A stretch of DNA of 64,000 nucleotides from Hesperophylax magnus (GCA_026573805.1 JAIUSX010000014.1:12400001-12464000), one strand, 5' to 3'. Positions 10,562-21,909 are shown, counted from the stretch's first letter. Made by a program: numbers and translations. The notes: a model not told the origin generated them from the letters alone.

Positions 10562-12059
10562 ATAAATATTCTTAAACTCTTATTTTATTTAGAATTTTTT
10601 CAAACATAGAAATTAAACGTGCTCATTTAAGTTGGTGCATGGGCAAGTAAGTCATATATAAATATATGAAATATTCATATAAGAAATTTTCATATATGAA
10701 ATATTCCTGTGTAATGCGTACCGTTATTAGTTAGTTTTTTGTTATAATTTGATGTTTATGTGAAAATCTGTCATTGGATTTTATTTGTATTGTTTATAAG
10801 TTTATTAGTTATAGCTGTAAAAAAATCTGTTGGTTTTCCTAAATAAATAAATTATTTAGTTAAATAAACTTATAATTTTCAAAATTTCATTTTTATTGGA
10901 ACTACTTTTCATATCAGATAAAAGATAAATTAGGTAGGTACCAAAATGTTATTTTTATTCGAACTACTTTTCATATCGGACAAAAGATAAAGTAGGTAGG
11001 TAGGTACCAAAATTATTTCATGAATTAAAAATTCTTTATTTGAAATGCGCAATGCGAATTTAACAAATAAATTCAAATGCTTAGAGTAAATATACGTTAC
11101 TAAGAAAACGCGCGTGGTTTCAAATAACTAGGTCCAGTCGTCCAGTGGACATACTTTAGCTGCCCGTTCATATACGTATTCTTTGAATGGCTATCCTTTT
11201 CATAGGCGGTTCTACATTGTTTATTCGTTTAGTAAGAATATTACGTGTTTTTTTTATATTTCATAATATCATTGGATAAATGTCGTAATTTTTCCATTTT
11301 ACCAACATACATAAATATTCTTAAACTCTTATTTTATTTAGAATTTTTTCATACATAGAAATTAAACGTGCTCATTTAAGTTGGTGCATGGGCAAGTAAG
11401 TCATATATAAATATATGAAATATTCATATAAGAAATTTTCATATATGAAATATTCCTGTGTAATGCGTACCGTTATTAGTTAGTTTTTTGTTATAATTTG
11501 ATGTTTATGTGAAAATCTGTCATTAGATTTTATTTGTATTGTTTATAAGTTTATTAGTTATAGCTGTAAAAAAATCTGTTGGTTTTCCTAAATAAATAAA
11601 TTATTTAGTTAAATAAACTTATAATTTTCAAAATTTCATTTTTATTGGAACTACTTTTCATATCAGATAAAAGATAAATTAGGTAGGTACCAAAATGTTA
11701 TTTTTATTCGAACTACTTTTCATATCGGACAAAAGATAAAGTAGGTAGGTAGGTACCAAAATTATTTCATGAATTAAAAATTCTTTATTTGAAATGCGCA
11801 ATGCGAATTTAACAAATAAATTCAAATGCTTAGAGTAAATATACGTTACTAAGAAAACGCGCGTGGTTTCAAATAACTAGGTCCAGTCGTCCAGTGGACA
11901 TACTTTAGCTGCCCGTTCATATACGTATTCTTTGAATGGCTATCCTTTTCATAGGCGGTTCTACATTGTTTATTCGTTTAGTAAGAATATTACGTGTTTT
12001 TTTTATATTTCATAATATCATTGGATAAATGTCGTAATTTTTCCATTTTACCAACATAC
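10562..12059. repeat. recent 749-bp tandem duplication
   Basis: The unit starting ATAAATATTCTTAAACTC at 10562 restarts at 11311 and runs to about 12059. The copies match almost base for base. I saw only isolated differences, such as CATTGGATTTT against CATTAGATTTT and CAAACATA against CATACATA. Each unit also contains an internal diverged pair of about 65 bp (GAACTACTTTTCATATC, then GATAAA and AGGTAGGTACC). Near identity points to a young duplication, or to an assembly artefact. Confidence 0.85.
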
Positions 12060-12739
12060 GACCGGTAAATTTCTTTTTTTTTAAAGTCAGTGATTGATCC
12101 AGAAGCAATTTTTTGGTTTTAAATACTTTCAGCTTCAAAAATCCTACAATTATAATAACGCGTGATTTTTCACTAGTTTTATCTGCTAGTAATTATATAA
12201 TTAAGAAAATATTAGTCTTGTAAAGCTGGTTATAATTATAAAGCAAACTTGTTTAATACATAACATTTTTAACAAAATATTACATAATTTCCAGATTCTT
12301 TTTTGCATAATGTACGTAGCTATGGCATCGAAATAATTTTCAGTAATTTTTCGCATCACTCGACGTTCTCACACTTATTTCAACTTTATTATTAGCTAAA
12401 ATATGGTTTCATTAACTTTTATGTATTTCATTTTAGTTCCAACCCTTAATTTATCAATTCATGCGAATTATTTGTTTGTCAAGAAATTGTCGGTTTGTTT
12501 GTAAAGATAAAAATTCAAGACCATTTGAAATCAGTTTTTTTTATTCTGCAAAGTATAACATTCAATCAAAGAAGTGGAAATAAAAAAATACGAACTCGAG
12601 TAAATGCCTATTTTCGTGTTTACGTTGGTTGGGAAAGCGACTGTTTGCATGGGCAATTTATCATCGTAAGTATATATAATATAAGAATGTCAGTGCTCAG
12701 ATAAAGTGTTGCAGACCGGTGGCGCCTCGAGGTCCTTAC

Positions 12740-14433
12740 CAGTGGCGGCTTGTAATCACAGAAATGGGTAGTGCGCTAAAAATATTGCCAATCTATACCT
12801 ACCTACTGGAATGATCAGTACTGTAAACTAAACGTTACTAATGTGGTTTAACAGTTATTTAAGTAACAGGCAATTGGCCGTTAAAATTGATGGCTTTATT
12901 TCTTATAAATTTACTGCTACCAGCGGTGTCCCCCAAGGGTCACATTTGGGACCAATTTTATTTTTGATATTTCTGAACGATGTGCTCACTTTATTCAACG
13001 ACGTCGAAGTTTCAATGTTTGCGGATGATATGAAAATATAAAAGCCATAATAAATATGAATGACTGTCAAACATTGTCAAATAACTTGTTTAAACTATTT
13101 GTTGGGGGCCAAGAGAACTATCTACAACTAAATATAAACAAATGTCTAATTATGAGATTTCATAGAATAAAATCCAATCATTTATGATTACTCCATCGAT
13201 GATGTAGTTCTAACCGCTGTAACCGAGGTGAATGATTTAGGTGTAAACTTTGAGCGAAAACTGAATTTTATAAACCATATTGAAATTACATTAAATAAAT
13301 CTTTGAAAATGTTGGGTTTTGTTATAAGAATTTGGAGCCAATTTAAATATATTCAAACCTATAAAAACTTGTATATGTCATTGGTTAGGAGTCAAATTGA
13401 GTACAACTCGACAGTGTGGGCACCTAGTTACGCATTCACTCACGATAGAAAGAATTCAAAAAAAAATCTCAAGATTTATTAATTTCACAATGGTTACAAC
13501 AAGAGAAGGCGTCAACTATGATTATCTACTATGTTAACTCAATTTATTAAAATTATCTGAACGTAAAATAGTTAATGACCTAAAATGTTTATATAACATC
13601 ATAAATTCAGTAATTGACAGCCATGAACTATTATACTTGATTTCTTTATATATACCTCGCAAACCAACATCGAGGCATTATCTACCGTTATATTGTGATA
13701 ACTCCAACGCAGAATCTCAATTCTATAGCCCCATTCGCCGTATACAAAATTTGGGTAGTGACTATAAAGATGTTTTTAATATATTCAACACATCATTCAC
13801 CAAATATAAACAAGTCATTTACCAATTTATTTCAGAAAGAAGAATATCAAATATAATATAATTTAACTATAGAAAATAAGTAGCTCAGTTTATCTTACCA
13901 AAGTTTCTAGTAATTTTCCTTTATATTTTTCATCTTGCATGTGGTGGTGTCTTGTTTCCACTTTATTTCGTTTTGACATTGTTTTTCTTTAGGAGGATGT
14001 GTTTTATTATGTCTTCTATTTTCTTTTTGATTTTACTTTGATTTTGTTTTCGTTTTGATTTTGTTGTGTTCTTTATAAAAAAAATAAGATGTAAAAGCTC
14101 AGCCGGGCGTGAATTGATAAATAAATAAAGTGGCGCCATCTCACCGAAGAGTTTAAGAGGCATTAATTTTCGGAGAAATTTCAATACTTTGGTCGATCTC
14201 CAAGCTCTGTGCATATAGATAATTGATGTTCCCGAGTGACGTTTCTCGATGAGCGATATGGAATTATCTCGCACCACGTGACTTATGACACGTGATACAA
14301 AGAATGAAAATTAGAGCCTGTTGAATTTAACTTAATACTTTTATTGGTCTTCTTTGCTGTGATAATTATTTTTAGATTAACTAAAATTTGGGGAGTGCGT
14401 TGCTCCAATGCTCCTTAGAGCTAGCCGCCACTC
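12740..14433. mobile_element. candidate DNA transposon bounded by AGTGGCGGCT inverted repeats
   Basis: CAGTGGCGGCTTGTA at 12740 faces TAGCCGCCACTCG ending at 14433. Just inside both ends is AGTGCG. The pair would delimit about 1.7 kb that contains a LINE fragment but no recognisable transposase. No clear target duplication was seen, so the boundary is tentative. A minus-strand frame at 13963-14277 inside it has no convincing homology. Confidence 0.35.
12841..13865 (+). pseudogene. LINE reverse transcriptase fragment, family B
   Basis: 12841-13041 encodes SGVPQGSHLGPILFLIFLND and then MFADDMKI, the RT palm with the FADD active site. 13228-13482 gives the downstream part (NDLGVNF, KMLGFVIR, LVRSQIEYNSTVWAP). 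13637-13861 gives the C-terminal part (IPRKPTSRHYLPL, YSPIRRIQNL). Frames change between the blocks and stops occur, so it is dead. The endonuclease and the RT start are missing. It is related to the split copy at 58398-58985 plus 63660-63700. Confidence 0.85.
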
Positions 14434-14682
14434 GTAGAAAATATACATATCATGTGGCAGTTTGCCATTGCAAATCAAATCCATTATAATCCAATATAAA
14501 ATAGCAAGACTGTAGGTATTATTTGAATTCGTAAAATTGCAGTCGACAGAAATAAATATAAAGATTCACAGATACAAACCGATTAAACTATTAAGATAGC
14601 CAGCAATGATAAATCTTGTATCAAAACATCCGTTATAATATACCGAGTCACAACTCCAGTGAAGAGTACTTAAATTATCAAC

Positions 14683-15075
14683 CATTTGGGAGGCTGGTTT
14701 GGGTACCACCGCCCCGGAAACCATTTATTTCATAACCAACACCTCTGCCATAGATCACCCCCAGTGGTTCACTACTTTGTTGATTTCGCAGTGCGTGTTG
14801 CGTGGCGTGCCAGATCGGGAGAGGCTGGTTTGGAAAGACCCTTTGACCTCTCCTACCGGTTTTTCAACCCATCGCCTTGAGCCGCCACAGCGGGAGGAAT
14901 GGATTCATATGTCACTCTTGGACTCACAGATTCCCAGATTCCTACCCACCCCTCATACCCTTTTCTTTCCCAGTACTTCCAGTCCTTCTTTTCTTTAAAA
15001 ATACCTTCCATACAGCATCCCCAAAGATGACATAGGCCCTGAAGGAAATCATTTTCCTCAGGGCCTCCTGTAAAA
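14683..15075 (+). mobile_element. non-autonomous LINE-derived element (5' block fused to LINE 3' end)
   Basis: The 5' part (TTGGGAGGCTGGTTTGGGTACC, then CCGCCCCGG and AACCATTTAT) also opens the repeat at 42436. The 3' part from about 15012 (ACAGCATCCCCAAAGATGAC, AGGCCCTGAAGG, TCAGGGCCTCCTGT, then A-rich) matches the last 60 bases of the Jockey-like LINE at 39220-42033. No RT lies between. I infer an internally deleted or SINE-like element that uses the LINE's 3' hairpin. The two overlapping open frames inside are GC-rich shadows. Confidence 0.6.
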
Positions 15076-16790
15076 AATCAATAAAGGCAAAAATTCGATA
15101 ATTTAAAATATTAAAATATATGAAATTTATATTAATTTTATATATAATAGCACACATTGATATGATTTAACATACGTCTATAATTTAAAAGTGAATGAAG
15201 CATAATGATATCTAATAATAAACCCTGAATTAAGCATTTAAAAAATGTGATATTAGATGTAGATTGTAAGTGAAAATGAGAGGTATGCCTTCAAAGGCAT
15301 ATAATCTGAATAATTCAAAATTATAATTATAATTCTGAATAATTACATGCCCAATACTTTTTTTTAAATTATGTTTATTCAGTTGTTTTTTTAACAATAT
15401 TATATTTTACACAACGACATTATAATTCCTCAGTACGGGAGATTCCAGTGGGAATCCAGTGAGACTCCAAAAAATATGGAGGTAGAAAGACTTTTGTTTT
15501 ATTTTCGAAATAGATTACTTTTTTTAATGGCTTCAGGTAATTGGTTAAACATTTCAGGATGCCTCTTTGTTCTATCTCCTTAAAAATTTTGTGATTTACG
15601 AAATGAAAACTTTTTTTTATAATGGCCTTCACATAATGGATTTATTTTTAAGTTGCTTTAACTTTGGGAAACCTGTTGTTTTTAAATCCCTGCTAAAACT
15701 TTAAAAAACACGTTTACCTACCTATTTGTTTATTTTATCAACGTAATTTGAATAAAAACGAAGCGTATATAAATATCAGACACACGTATTGGTTTTATAT
15801 TACTTACTCTTATTAGTTTTACAGAGAACACGTCATTATTATGTGATTTCAAAAGCTTTCTAAAATATTAAATTATGTCTTGAAAACTCAAAAGAGCATG
15901 TGGTTTAGTTTTCTTTAAATTGTGTAATTTATGAAAAATTGTATGGTGCTCATTTTAGAAGAATGATTTCCAAGAATTAAATCACACAGCGTAGGTTTAT
16001 TTAACTGGGTAGATGTTTTATTATTTTTTTTAAATGATGTATTATTGTTTGAGAAACAAAGTTTTTTATGCATAGCACAAAGGATAACGTATCATTTTTA
16101 AGCAAAAATAAAGTTTATATTATTTATATTACTGAAGAGAAAATACTCATGGTTTTTTGGAGGAATTATATCGACATTTCCAGGTTTTCTCGTTATTTGA
16201 TGTCGTCACAAATTGGCATTAAATACTATTTTTAATTTTTCGTCATTTGCCACATCAAAAGATCATATTTCAAGGCATATTTTCGGGAATTGAATATTAA
16301 TTAATATTGACAATTTGACGGTCGCCGTCCCAACTAATAGTCGCTCGGTAACGCCAATTCTCGGCCCGTATCAGTATTTTGTCAAATTTTGATAACCGTT
16401 ATTCGTAACGAGTAACGAATCAAAAGCTGATGGTAATTAAAGTCCTCGCTGATCTTGGTTTTGGTTACGATGGTGATGATCTCAAATGTGGGGATTCAAA
16501 GGACTAGGCCTTAATATTATTCATATATTTATATATACTTGTCACTTTAACACACTTTTATAAATAAATAAAGTTTTACCGTCACAAGTAACGATGCCTT
16601 TATCGGAGCTGTCTAAAGTTATAATAAAGAAATAAAAACAGGGGTTTACGCAATATATCTTTATAAATTTACTTGCTCTCAAAAATAATTAAAAATGCAA
16701 ACGTTAAACTTTATTCAGCTCTAATACAAAGTTACCAATTTGCACACCCGAATTTGTAGCTTGTGACACTCAAATTGTTTTTAACCCTTT
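15076..16790. other. opsin intron, nothing recognised
   Basis: AT-rich. A CAGTACGGGAGATTCCAGTG patch near 15432 resembles CAGCACGGGAGATCCCAGTA at about 936, so a further unnamed repeat is shared. No coding frame with homology. Confidence 0.4.
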
Positions 16791-16794
16791 CAGC

Positions 16795-17350
16795 ACGGCA
16801 CTTTTTTTTTCACATATAGACCATATTTTATGCTTGACAATACCGCACATAATTATTGGAAATTTTTTGGTGCATAATTGTATAATTTTTGTTATTAATT
16901 TAGATTTTTTCTAAGTTGATTTTTATTATTTTTAGTAAAAAACTGTTACAAGACAATTGTTTTTTTTATATATACATATACTTTACAGTGTAACACGACA
17001 TATGATTATACGATACATAAGTATAAAAGACATTAAAAAAATGGTTCCCAGTCAGCAAAACAGCCGAAACGGTCATTACATTTACGGTATAACAAAAATT
17101 GCAGCAGAAAAAAAGATATGTATAAATATCTTCATAAGCGGTAATCAAAATACGGGGCGATTTGTTTCACAAAATCAAGAGATATTATTTTTTCTTGATG
17201 TTCGTCAGGAAGAACTCAGGCTTGAAAAGGTTAACTTTTGACGTCAGAAAATGTAATGTTTCATCAAAATACGGGGTGATTTTTTTTCACAAAATCAAGA
17301 GATATTATTTTTTCTTCATGTTCGTCAGGATGAACTCTGGCTTGAAAGGG
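16795..17350. mobile_element. piggyBac-like MITE flanked by TTAA
   Basis: The left flank is TTAA (16791-16794), followed by CCCTTTCAGC. The right end is GCTTGAAAGGG, followed by TTAA (17351-17354). TTAA target duplication with CCCTTT-type ends is the hallmark of piggyBac-class elements. No transposase is present at about 556 bp. A 119-bp duplication overlaps the right end, so a second GAAAAGG-TTAA occurs at 17225-17234. Confidence 0.6.
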
Positions 17351-17383
17351 TTAACTTTTGAAGTCAGAAGATGTCATGTTTTA
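17145..17383 (+). repeat. 119-120 bp imperfect tandem duplication
   Basis: TCAAAATACGGGG at 17145 recurs at 17264, followed in both by TTTCACAAAATCAAGAGATA, TTTTTTCTT, ATGTTCGTCAGGA, CTTGAAA and GGTTAACTTTTGA. Two open frames over it arise only because the unit is open and duplicated. No protein is called. The unit includes the right end of the piggyBac-like MITE plus flank, so it duplicated after insertion. Confidence 0.75.
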
Positions 17384-17945
17384 TACTCAGTTATTTGAGA
17401 ACTTAATAATTAACAAGTAAAAATTAGGCTGTGATTTATTATTAAGAACAAGAAGCTATATTATTATAACAGAAAATATATCGAAATGACATGTTTTCAT
17501 ACACAAAGTAAAGCTAAATATCAACGGAGGGATTTATAAGAAATTCAAGACTTCCCCCTGGCTATGTATTATTATCAAGAATAGCGTAGGATTATTATTT
17601 GTAATATTTTGGATAAGCTTTGATGTTCTCGACGGGAAATTATAAGAATATTAGGCTCGGATTGTTTTCTTTCGATTATGCTTATTCTTACAATCGCATT
17701 ACAAACATTGGCCATCTATTTTGTATTTATTTATTATTATTTAACTACCCATAAGGCTTTTACAAACAAAAATTTACAAAACGTCTTACAGAAATATCAT
17801 ATTAGTTCAATAAATACTCGTCATTTTACAAACATAATACAGAAACGCATCAGTTGCATAAACAACTAATTATTTTTGCTTTGATGTAAGATCGAGAGGA
17901 TTTAAATATATCGAAAAGGTATGTATAATATACATATACATATTA

Positions 17946-18448
17946 TGTATTGGCAGTTCGCTGAAATCGCGCTAGTGGGGAGTTATATGAATAGTTAGTG
18001 CTATGGTTGTCACAGTGGAAAAGGTCTGTATGTATTGACAGTTCGCTGAAATCGCGCTAGTGGGGAGTTATATGATGAGTTAGTGCTATGGTTGTCACAG
18101 TGGAAAAGGTCTGTATGTATTGACAGTTCGCTGAAATCGCGCTAGTGGGGAGTTATATGAAGAGTTAGTGCTATGGTTGTCACAGTGGAAAAGGTCTGTA
18201 TGTATTGACAGTTCGCTGAAATCGCGCTAGTGGGGAGTTATATGATGAGTTAGTGCTATGGTTGTCACAGTGGAAAAGGTCTGTATGTATTGACAGTTCG
18301 CTGAAATCGCGCTAGTGGGGAGTTATATGAAGAGTTAGTGCTATGGTTGTCACAGTGGAAAAGGTCTGTATGTATTGGCAGTTCACTGAAATCGCGCTAG
18401 TGGGGAGTGATATGAATAGTTAGTGCTATGGTTGTCACAGTGGAAAAT
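17946..18448 (+). repeat. 85-bp satellite, six tandem copies
   Basis: CAGTTCGCTGAAATCGCGCT starts at 17954, 18039, 18124, 18209, 18294 and 18379, an exact 85-base period. Variant bases after GTTATATGA alternate: AT, TG, AG, TG, AG, AT in copies 1-6. Copies 2/4 and 3/5 therefore pair up, giving a two-copy (170-bp) higher-order pattern. The units are otherwise nearly identical, so expansion was recent. Confidence 0.9.
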
Positions 18449-18749
18449 ATGGTGAAGTCGAGTTTATTTAACAGCGACACGAATATTAATAACACTATGT
18501 TTAACAATATGTTTTAGTTACACTGATATGTTCCGATGATACATTTCTAGAGATTTCAAATAATATTGTGCATAAAACAGATTTCACTTTAAAATCAAGC
18601 GAATCAATCAGTTTTACGATACACTACCACAATAGCGAATAGGAATATTATGCTATATTTTGCAAAATAATATTTTTAACGCTCTTTCCACATAAAATTA
18701 TTATAAATTACGAAAGAGGTAAAAGTGAACAGGATCATGGATCCTGGGG

Positions 18750-19111
18750 CCCCATGGTCGAGGGGTAAGGCTATCGACTAGGAATTCGAAGGTCGCGGGT
18801 TCAAATCCCAACGTTCGAAAGTAATTTTATTTAAGGAATTTTTGTTATTTTCCAATTTATGTATTAAAAATAATATATAGTATACTTGGAGTACGTTCTT
18901 GAGTGGAATGTACTTTCGGTATCGCCCTAGTGTAAGACCACCATTCGAATTGAAACGTTGTTGAAATGGCTTTAGCCGTGTTTGGTGACCAGATTTAGCC
19001 AGTGGTCCACCACCTTCACAACACACCCCAATTGGGGTGCCAGAGTCCCACTGGCTTCAGACAGGTGGGAGCCGTTAGAACTCTTGTGCGGTATTCACAT
19101 TTAAAAAAAAA
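18750..19111 (+). repeat. tRNA-derived SINE, full-length copy
   Basis: The head reads GGCCCCATGGTCGAGGGGTA (A-box region) and GGTCGCGGGTTCAAATCCC (B-box). The body has AATAATATATAGTATACTTG, GACCACCATTCGAATTGAAA and GGTGCCAGAGTCCCACTGGC. It ends in a poly(A) run at about 19100-19111. Same family as 985-1212 and 6408-6833. The head is not a functional tRNA, since its anticodon arm does not fold properly. Confidence 0.75.
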
Positions 19112-19736
19112 AAATTATGAGGTTTCAGAGCCAAGAAGTCACGTAAAAACTAAGCCTTAGAAAACACGTGTTCTCATGCAAATAACATCAACGATTTACG
19201 TATACTGGGCACATGTTCGTTTTTTATTACTCACACATTTTCCTGAAAGAAGGTTGTTCACTGAAGAACTACTGTACACGTAAAAATACTGTTTTTTTGT
19301 ATGTTTCTCTCCTAGCACTCACTGTGAGTAAAGTACGTATATTTGAACATTTACTTTCCTAATTAAAATTTAGCAATTCGGTTCGACGAGCTCTACTTCA
19401 TACATTTTGTCGTTGACACAATTCTGTTAGTTTTTTATGGTTCTCAAGAAAATATGAAAGTTTTGTGAAAAAGGACTGTATCCGAACCACACAGCTGTAG
19501 AATGAATAGACTAGAATTTTAATTCAAAAAGCGAAGTGAAGAAAGAAATTTATTTTATTTAAATGCTAACAATAAGATATTCACTTACAAATGTTATATA
19601 CATAGTTTGAGGTAAGTTGTACAACGTAATGTGAAGGAACTAGGGACGTGACCAAAATGTCTAATAGGTAACAGCCGGTCACGTAGTATATGAAATTTTC
19701 TGAACACATTGTCTGATTTATATTTTGTTTTTGCAG
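19112..19736. other. 3' end of the large opsin intron
   Basis: No element recognised. It ends in a good acceptor: the pyrimidine-rich TTATATTTTGTTTTTGCAG before 19737. Confidence 0.5.
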
Positions 19737-20821
19737 CTTGCACTATATACGGGTTCGTCGGTGGTCTGTCAGGCACGGTGTCGATCGGCACGCTGGCCGC
19801 CATCGCCTTCGACCGCTACAGCGTGGTTGTGTACCCTCTGGAGCCGCTGCGGTCCATCTCCGGTCTGCGAGCCAAACTCTCCGTGGTGCTGGTCTGGATA
19901 TACGGCACCTTCTTCGCAATCATCCCCGCCCTCGATATCGGCCTGGGCCGCTACGTTCCTGAGGGCTACCTCACCAGCTGCAGCTTCGACTACCTCTCCG
20001 AAGACCGAAACGCTAAGATATTCATCTTCGCCTTCTTTTGCGCTGCCTGGATCCTGCCTTTCGTCATCATATTTTTCTGCTACGCCAAAATATTACAAGT
20101 CGTAATAGCTACCCGAAACGTGGGCAGGAAGGTAACTGGAAGCATATCTTCTAGGCATTGTAAAGAACAAGAAAAGATGAAAACAGAACTCAAACTAGCC
20201 GGAATTGTTATTTGTGTGATTGCCCTATTTTTCGCGGCCTGGACCCCATACTCCATCGTATCACTAATGGGCATTTCGGGATACAAGGATAAAATTAAGC
20301 CGATCATTTCGATGATCCCCGCCATGTGCGCCAAGCTCGCTAGTTGTGTAGATCCGTTTGTTTATGTTGTGACTCATCCTAAATTCCGTCAGGAGTGTGA
20401 AAATTTGCTTTTATCTAAAAAGGAGCAGCATCGAAGGAATACTATCCGTCAAGGTTGGTCCGTGGATCAACAATATCACAGAAATACAATCAGAGATCCT
20501 GATATCACCAGCGAAGATGGTGTAGAGGTCGTAGAGATGAGTAAGGTACCTAGTGGCAGGGATCAAGTTAGCTCGGAGTCCATCAAGCGAGGGAAAGGTC
20601 ACAGTGTGACCCCTCTACAGGAAAGCATCAGAACTATTTCCAGCCATACCATAACGAAAGGTATCGACATTGACCAACTCCCCAAAACCATCGAGGGTAA
20701 TGAAGATCTACAGCCACCTACCTGGTTTGTAAAGCCAGACTTTGTACAGAGACCAAACAGCATCAAACGAGTTGTACAAAAGCTCCAGAGAATGAAGTCA
20801 ACAGACTCGATGACCACCTGA
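19737..20821 (+). CDS. opsin, Rh7-like: terminal exon, helix 3 to C terminus
   Basis: Opsins are retinal-binding G-protein-coupled receptors. This exon gives 361 residues after a split Ala codon. It starts with the helix-3 disulfide Cys (CTIYGF). Then come DRY in AFDRYSVVVYPL, the loop-2 partner Cys in PEGYLTSCSFDYL, helix 5 (AAWILPFVIIFFCYAKI), helix 6 (FFAAWTPYSIV) and helix 7. The retinal-binding Lys lies in MCAKLAS (codon 20333-20335), followed by DPFVY in place of NPxxY, then HPKFR. The tail after HPKFR is long, about 135 residues, and repeats RNTIR. The usual insect loop-3 QAKK motif is absent. GTVSIGTLAAIAFDRY, YPLEPLRS and the long tail suggest the Rh7 group, from memory of the family; arthropsin is the alternative. 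One stop (TGA) and no intron. The upstream open frame 19709-19736 is intron. Confidence 0.88.
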
Positions 20822-21909
20822 AACGAAAAACCCATTGAAAAATTGTGGATTTAAAATCTCGTTATTTGTTACTTAGATATCTGAAAAACATATCCGATGA
20901 ATATATCTAAATTCATTTTGACTCAATCGTTTCAATACAAGAGTGTGTCTCAAGGTTATAATTTTTATTTCGGTTATTAGTTACGCCTACACACCTTACT
21001 ACGATTTCCTAAGTAATAATTTATCATGGAAAGAAACCTAGGTTTTGTGAAGAACCTTTTTATTATTGGATAGTGGTTGTGTTGGGTTAGAAAATTCTCA
21101 AATTTGTAAAGTTGTGTCATTGTCTCGTAGGCTGGTTTCTTTTTCGAGAATGTTTTTGTACATCTGTTCTTGATTAATTTATAACCTACATATATGAAAA
21201 TTACTTTCGCAGCAAAGATATATATCACAAGAACAATACTTCTACAAGATTGCGAGGAACCGTTTTTTGCAGCCGGTGAATGTTCAAGGAGAAAATATTA
21301 TATACTTTTAGATTACGACTAAATGAATAACTCCTTGACTTATCTGAGAAAAAATTTTGAACAGTTATAATATTGTTATCTAATTGAAGAAACAATACCA
21401 CAATATTAAATGTTGATTCAATGACACTTCTTAGGGAAATTTGGGACGGGTTATTTTGCTGAATTTGAAAAATTAATCAAATTTCTAAGCTAAAATTCAA
21501 GTTCTGTGAAACATCAATTCAAGTTCTGTTATTATTTCGGTTATGGGAAACACCTGACCAATATGATAAAATAACAGAACTTGTAAATTAAATTTGAAAT
21601 ATTGTTTAAATTCTGTGCTGGCGCTAAGTTTAACAATTTCAAATTCACAATTGAACTTGAAGTCAATTCCATTTAAATCTTTGTTCGTAATTCCGAAGAT
21701 AACTTTTCATTTTTCATAAATATTATGGAAATCGTTTCATACTTTTTCGTTTGCAAGGGACTGGACATTTAAAATTCTGCATTCAGTGAGAATTGTTAAC
21801 CTTTAATTAAGGATTAAACACGAACTTTCCTTGATTATAATGTCCTCCTATTCGAAGTTGATAGGTATCATTACCCGTAATTTATGAATCAAGAGTCTCA
21901 AGATAAATA
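20822..21909. other. opsin 3' UTR and downstream DNA
   Basis: The 3' UTR must lie here, but no clear AATAAA was seen close to the stop. AT-rich, with no gene. CAAGTTCTGT-type short direct repeats occur near 21500-21600. Confidence 0.4.

Noticed and set aside
13963..14277. Minus-strand frame of 104 codons with a basic, Lys/Gln-rich end
   Set aside because: No recognised homology. It lies in repeat DNA and the basic tail is low complexity.
14686..14998. Two overlapping frames (64 and 99 codons) in GC-rich sequence
   Set aside because: They lie in the non-autonomous LINE-derived element, have no homology, and end in its hairpin region.
16957..17398. Two open frames of 94 and 78 codons with a repeated FHKIKRYYFF peptide
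   Set aside because: The repeat comes from the 119-bp DNA duplication in a MITE, so this is not evidence of a protein.
17946..18448. Regular repeats that could suggest a CRISPR-like array
   Set aside because: The repeats are contiguous 85-bp units without unique spacers, in an animal-type intron. This is a satellite.
18750..18822. Calling the SINE head a tRNA gene
   Set aside because: A- and B-boxes are visible but acceptor and anticodon stems do not pair, and the sequence is part of a repeated 360-bp unit.
19709..19736. Treating the opsin frame as starting at 19709
   Set aside because: No ATG lies there. The bases before 19737 form a polypyrimidine tract and AG acceptor, and the protein would lack helices 1-2. 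The helix-2 exons upstream fit in phase.
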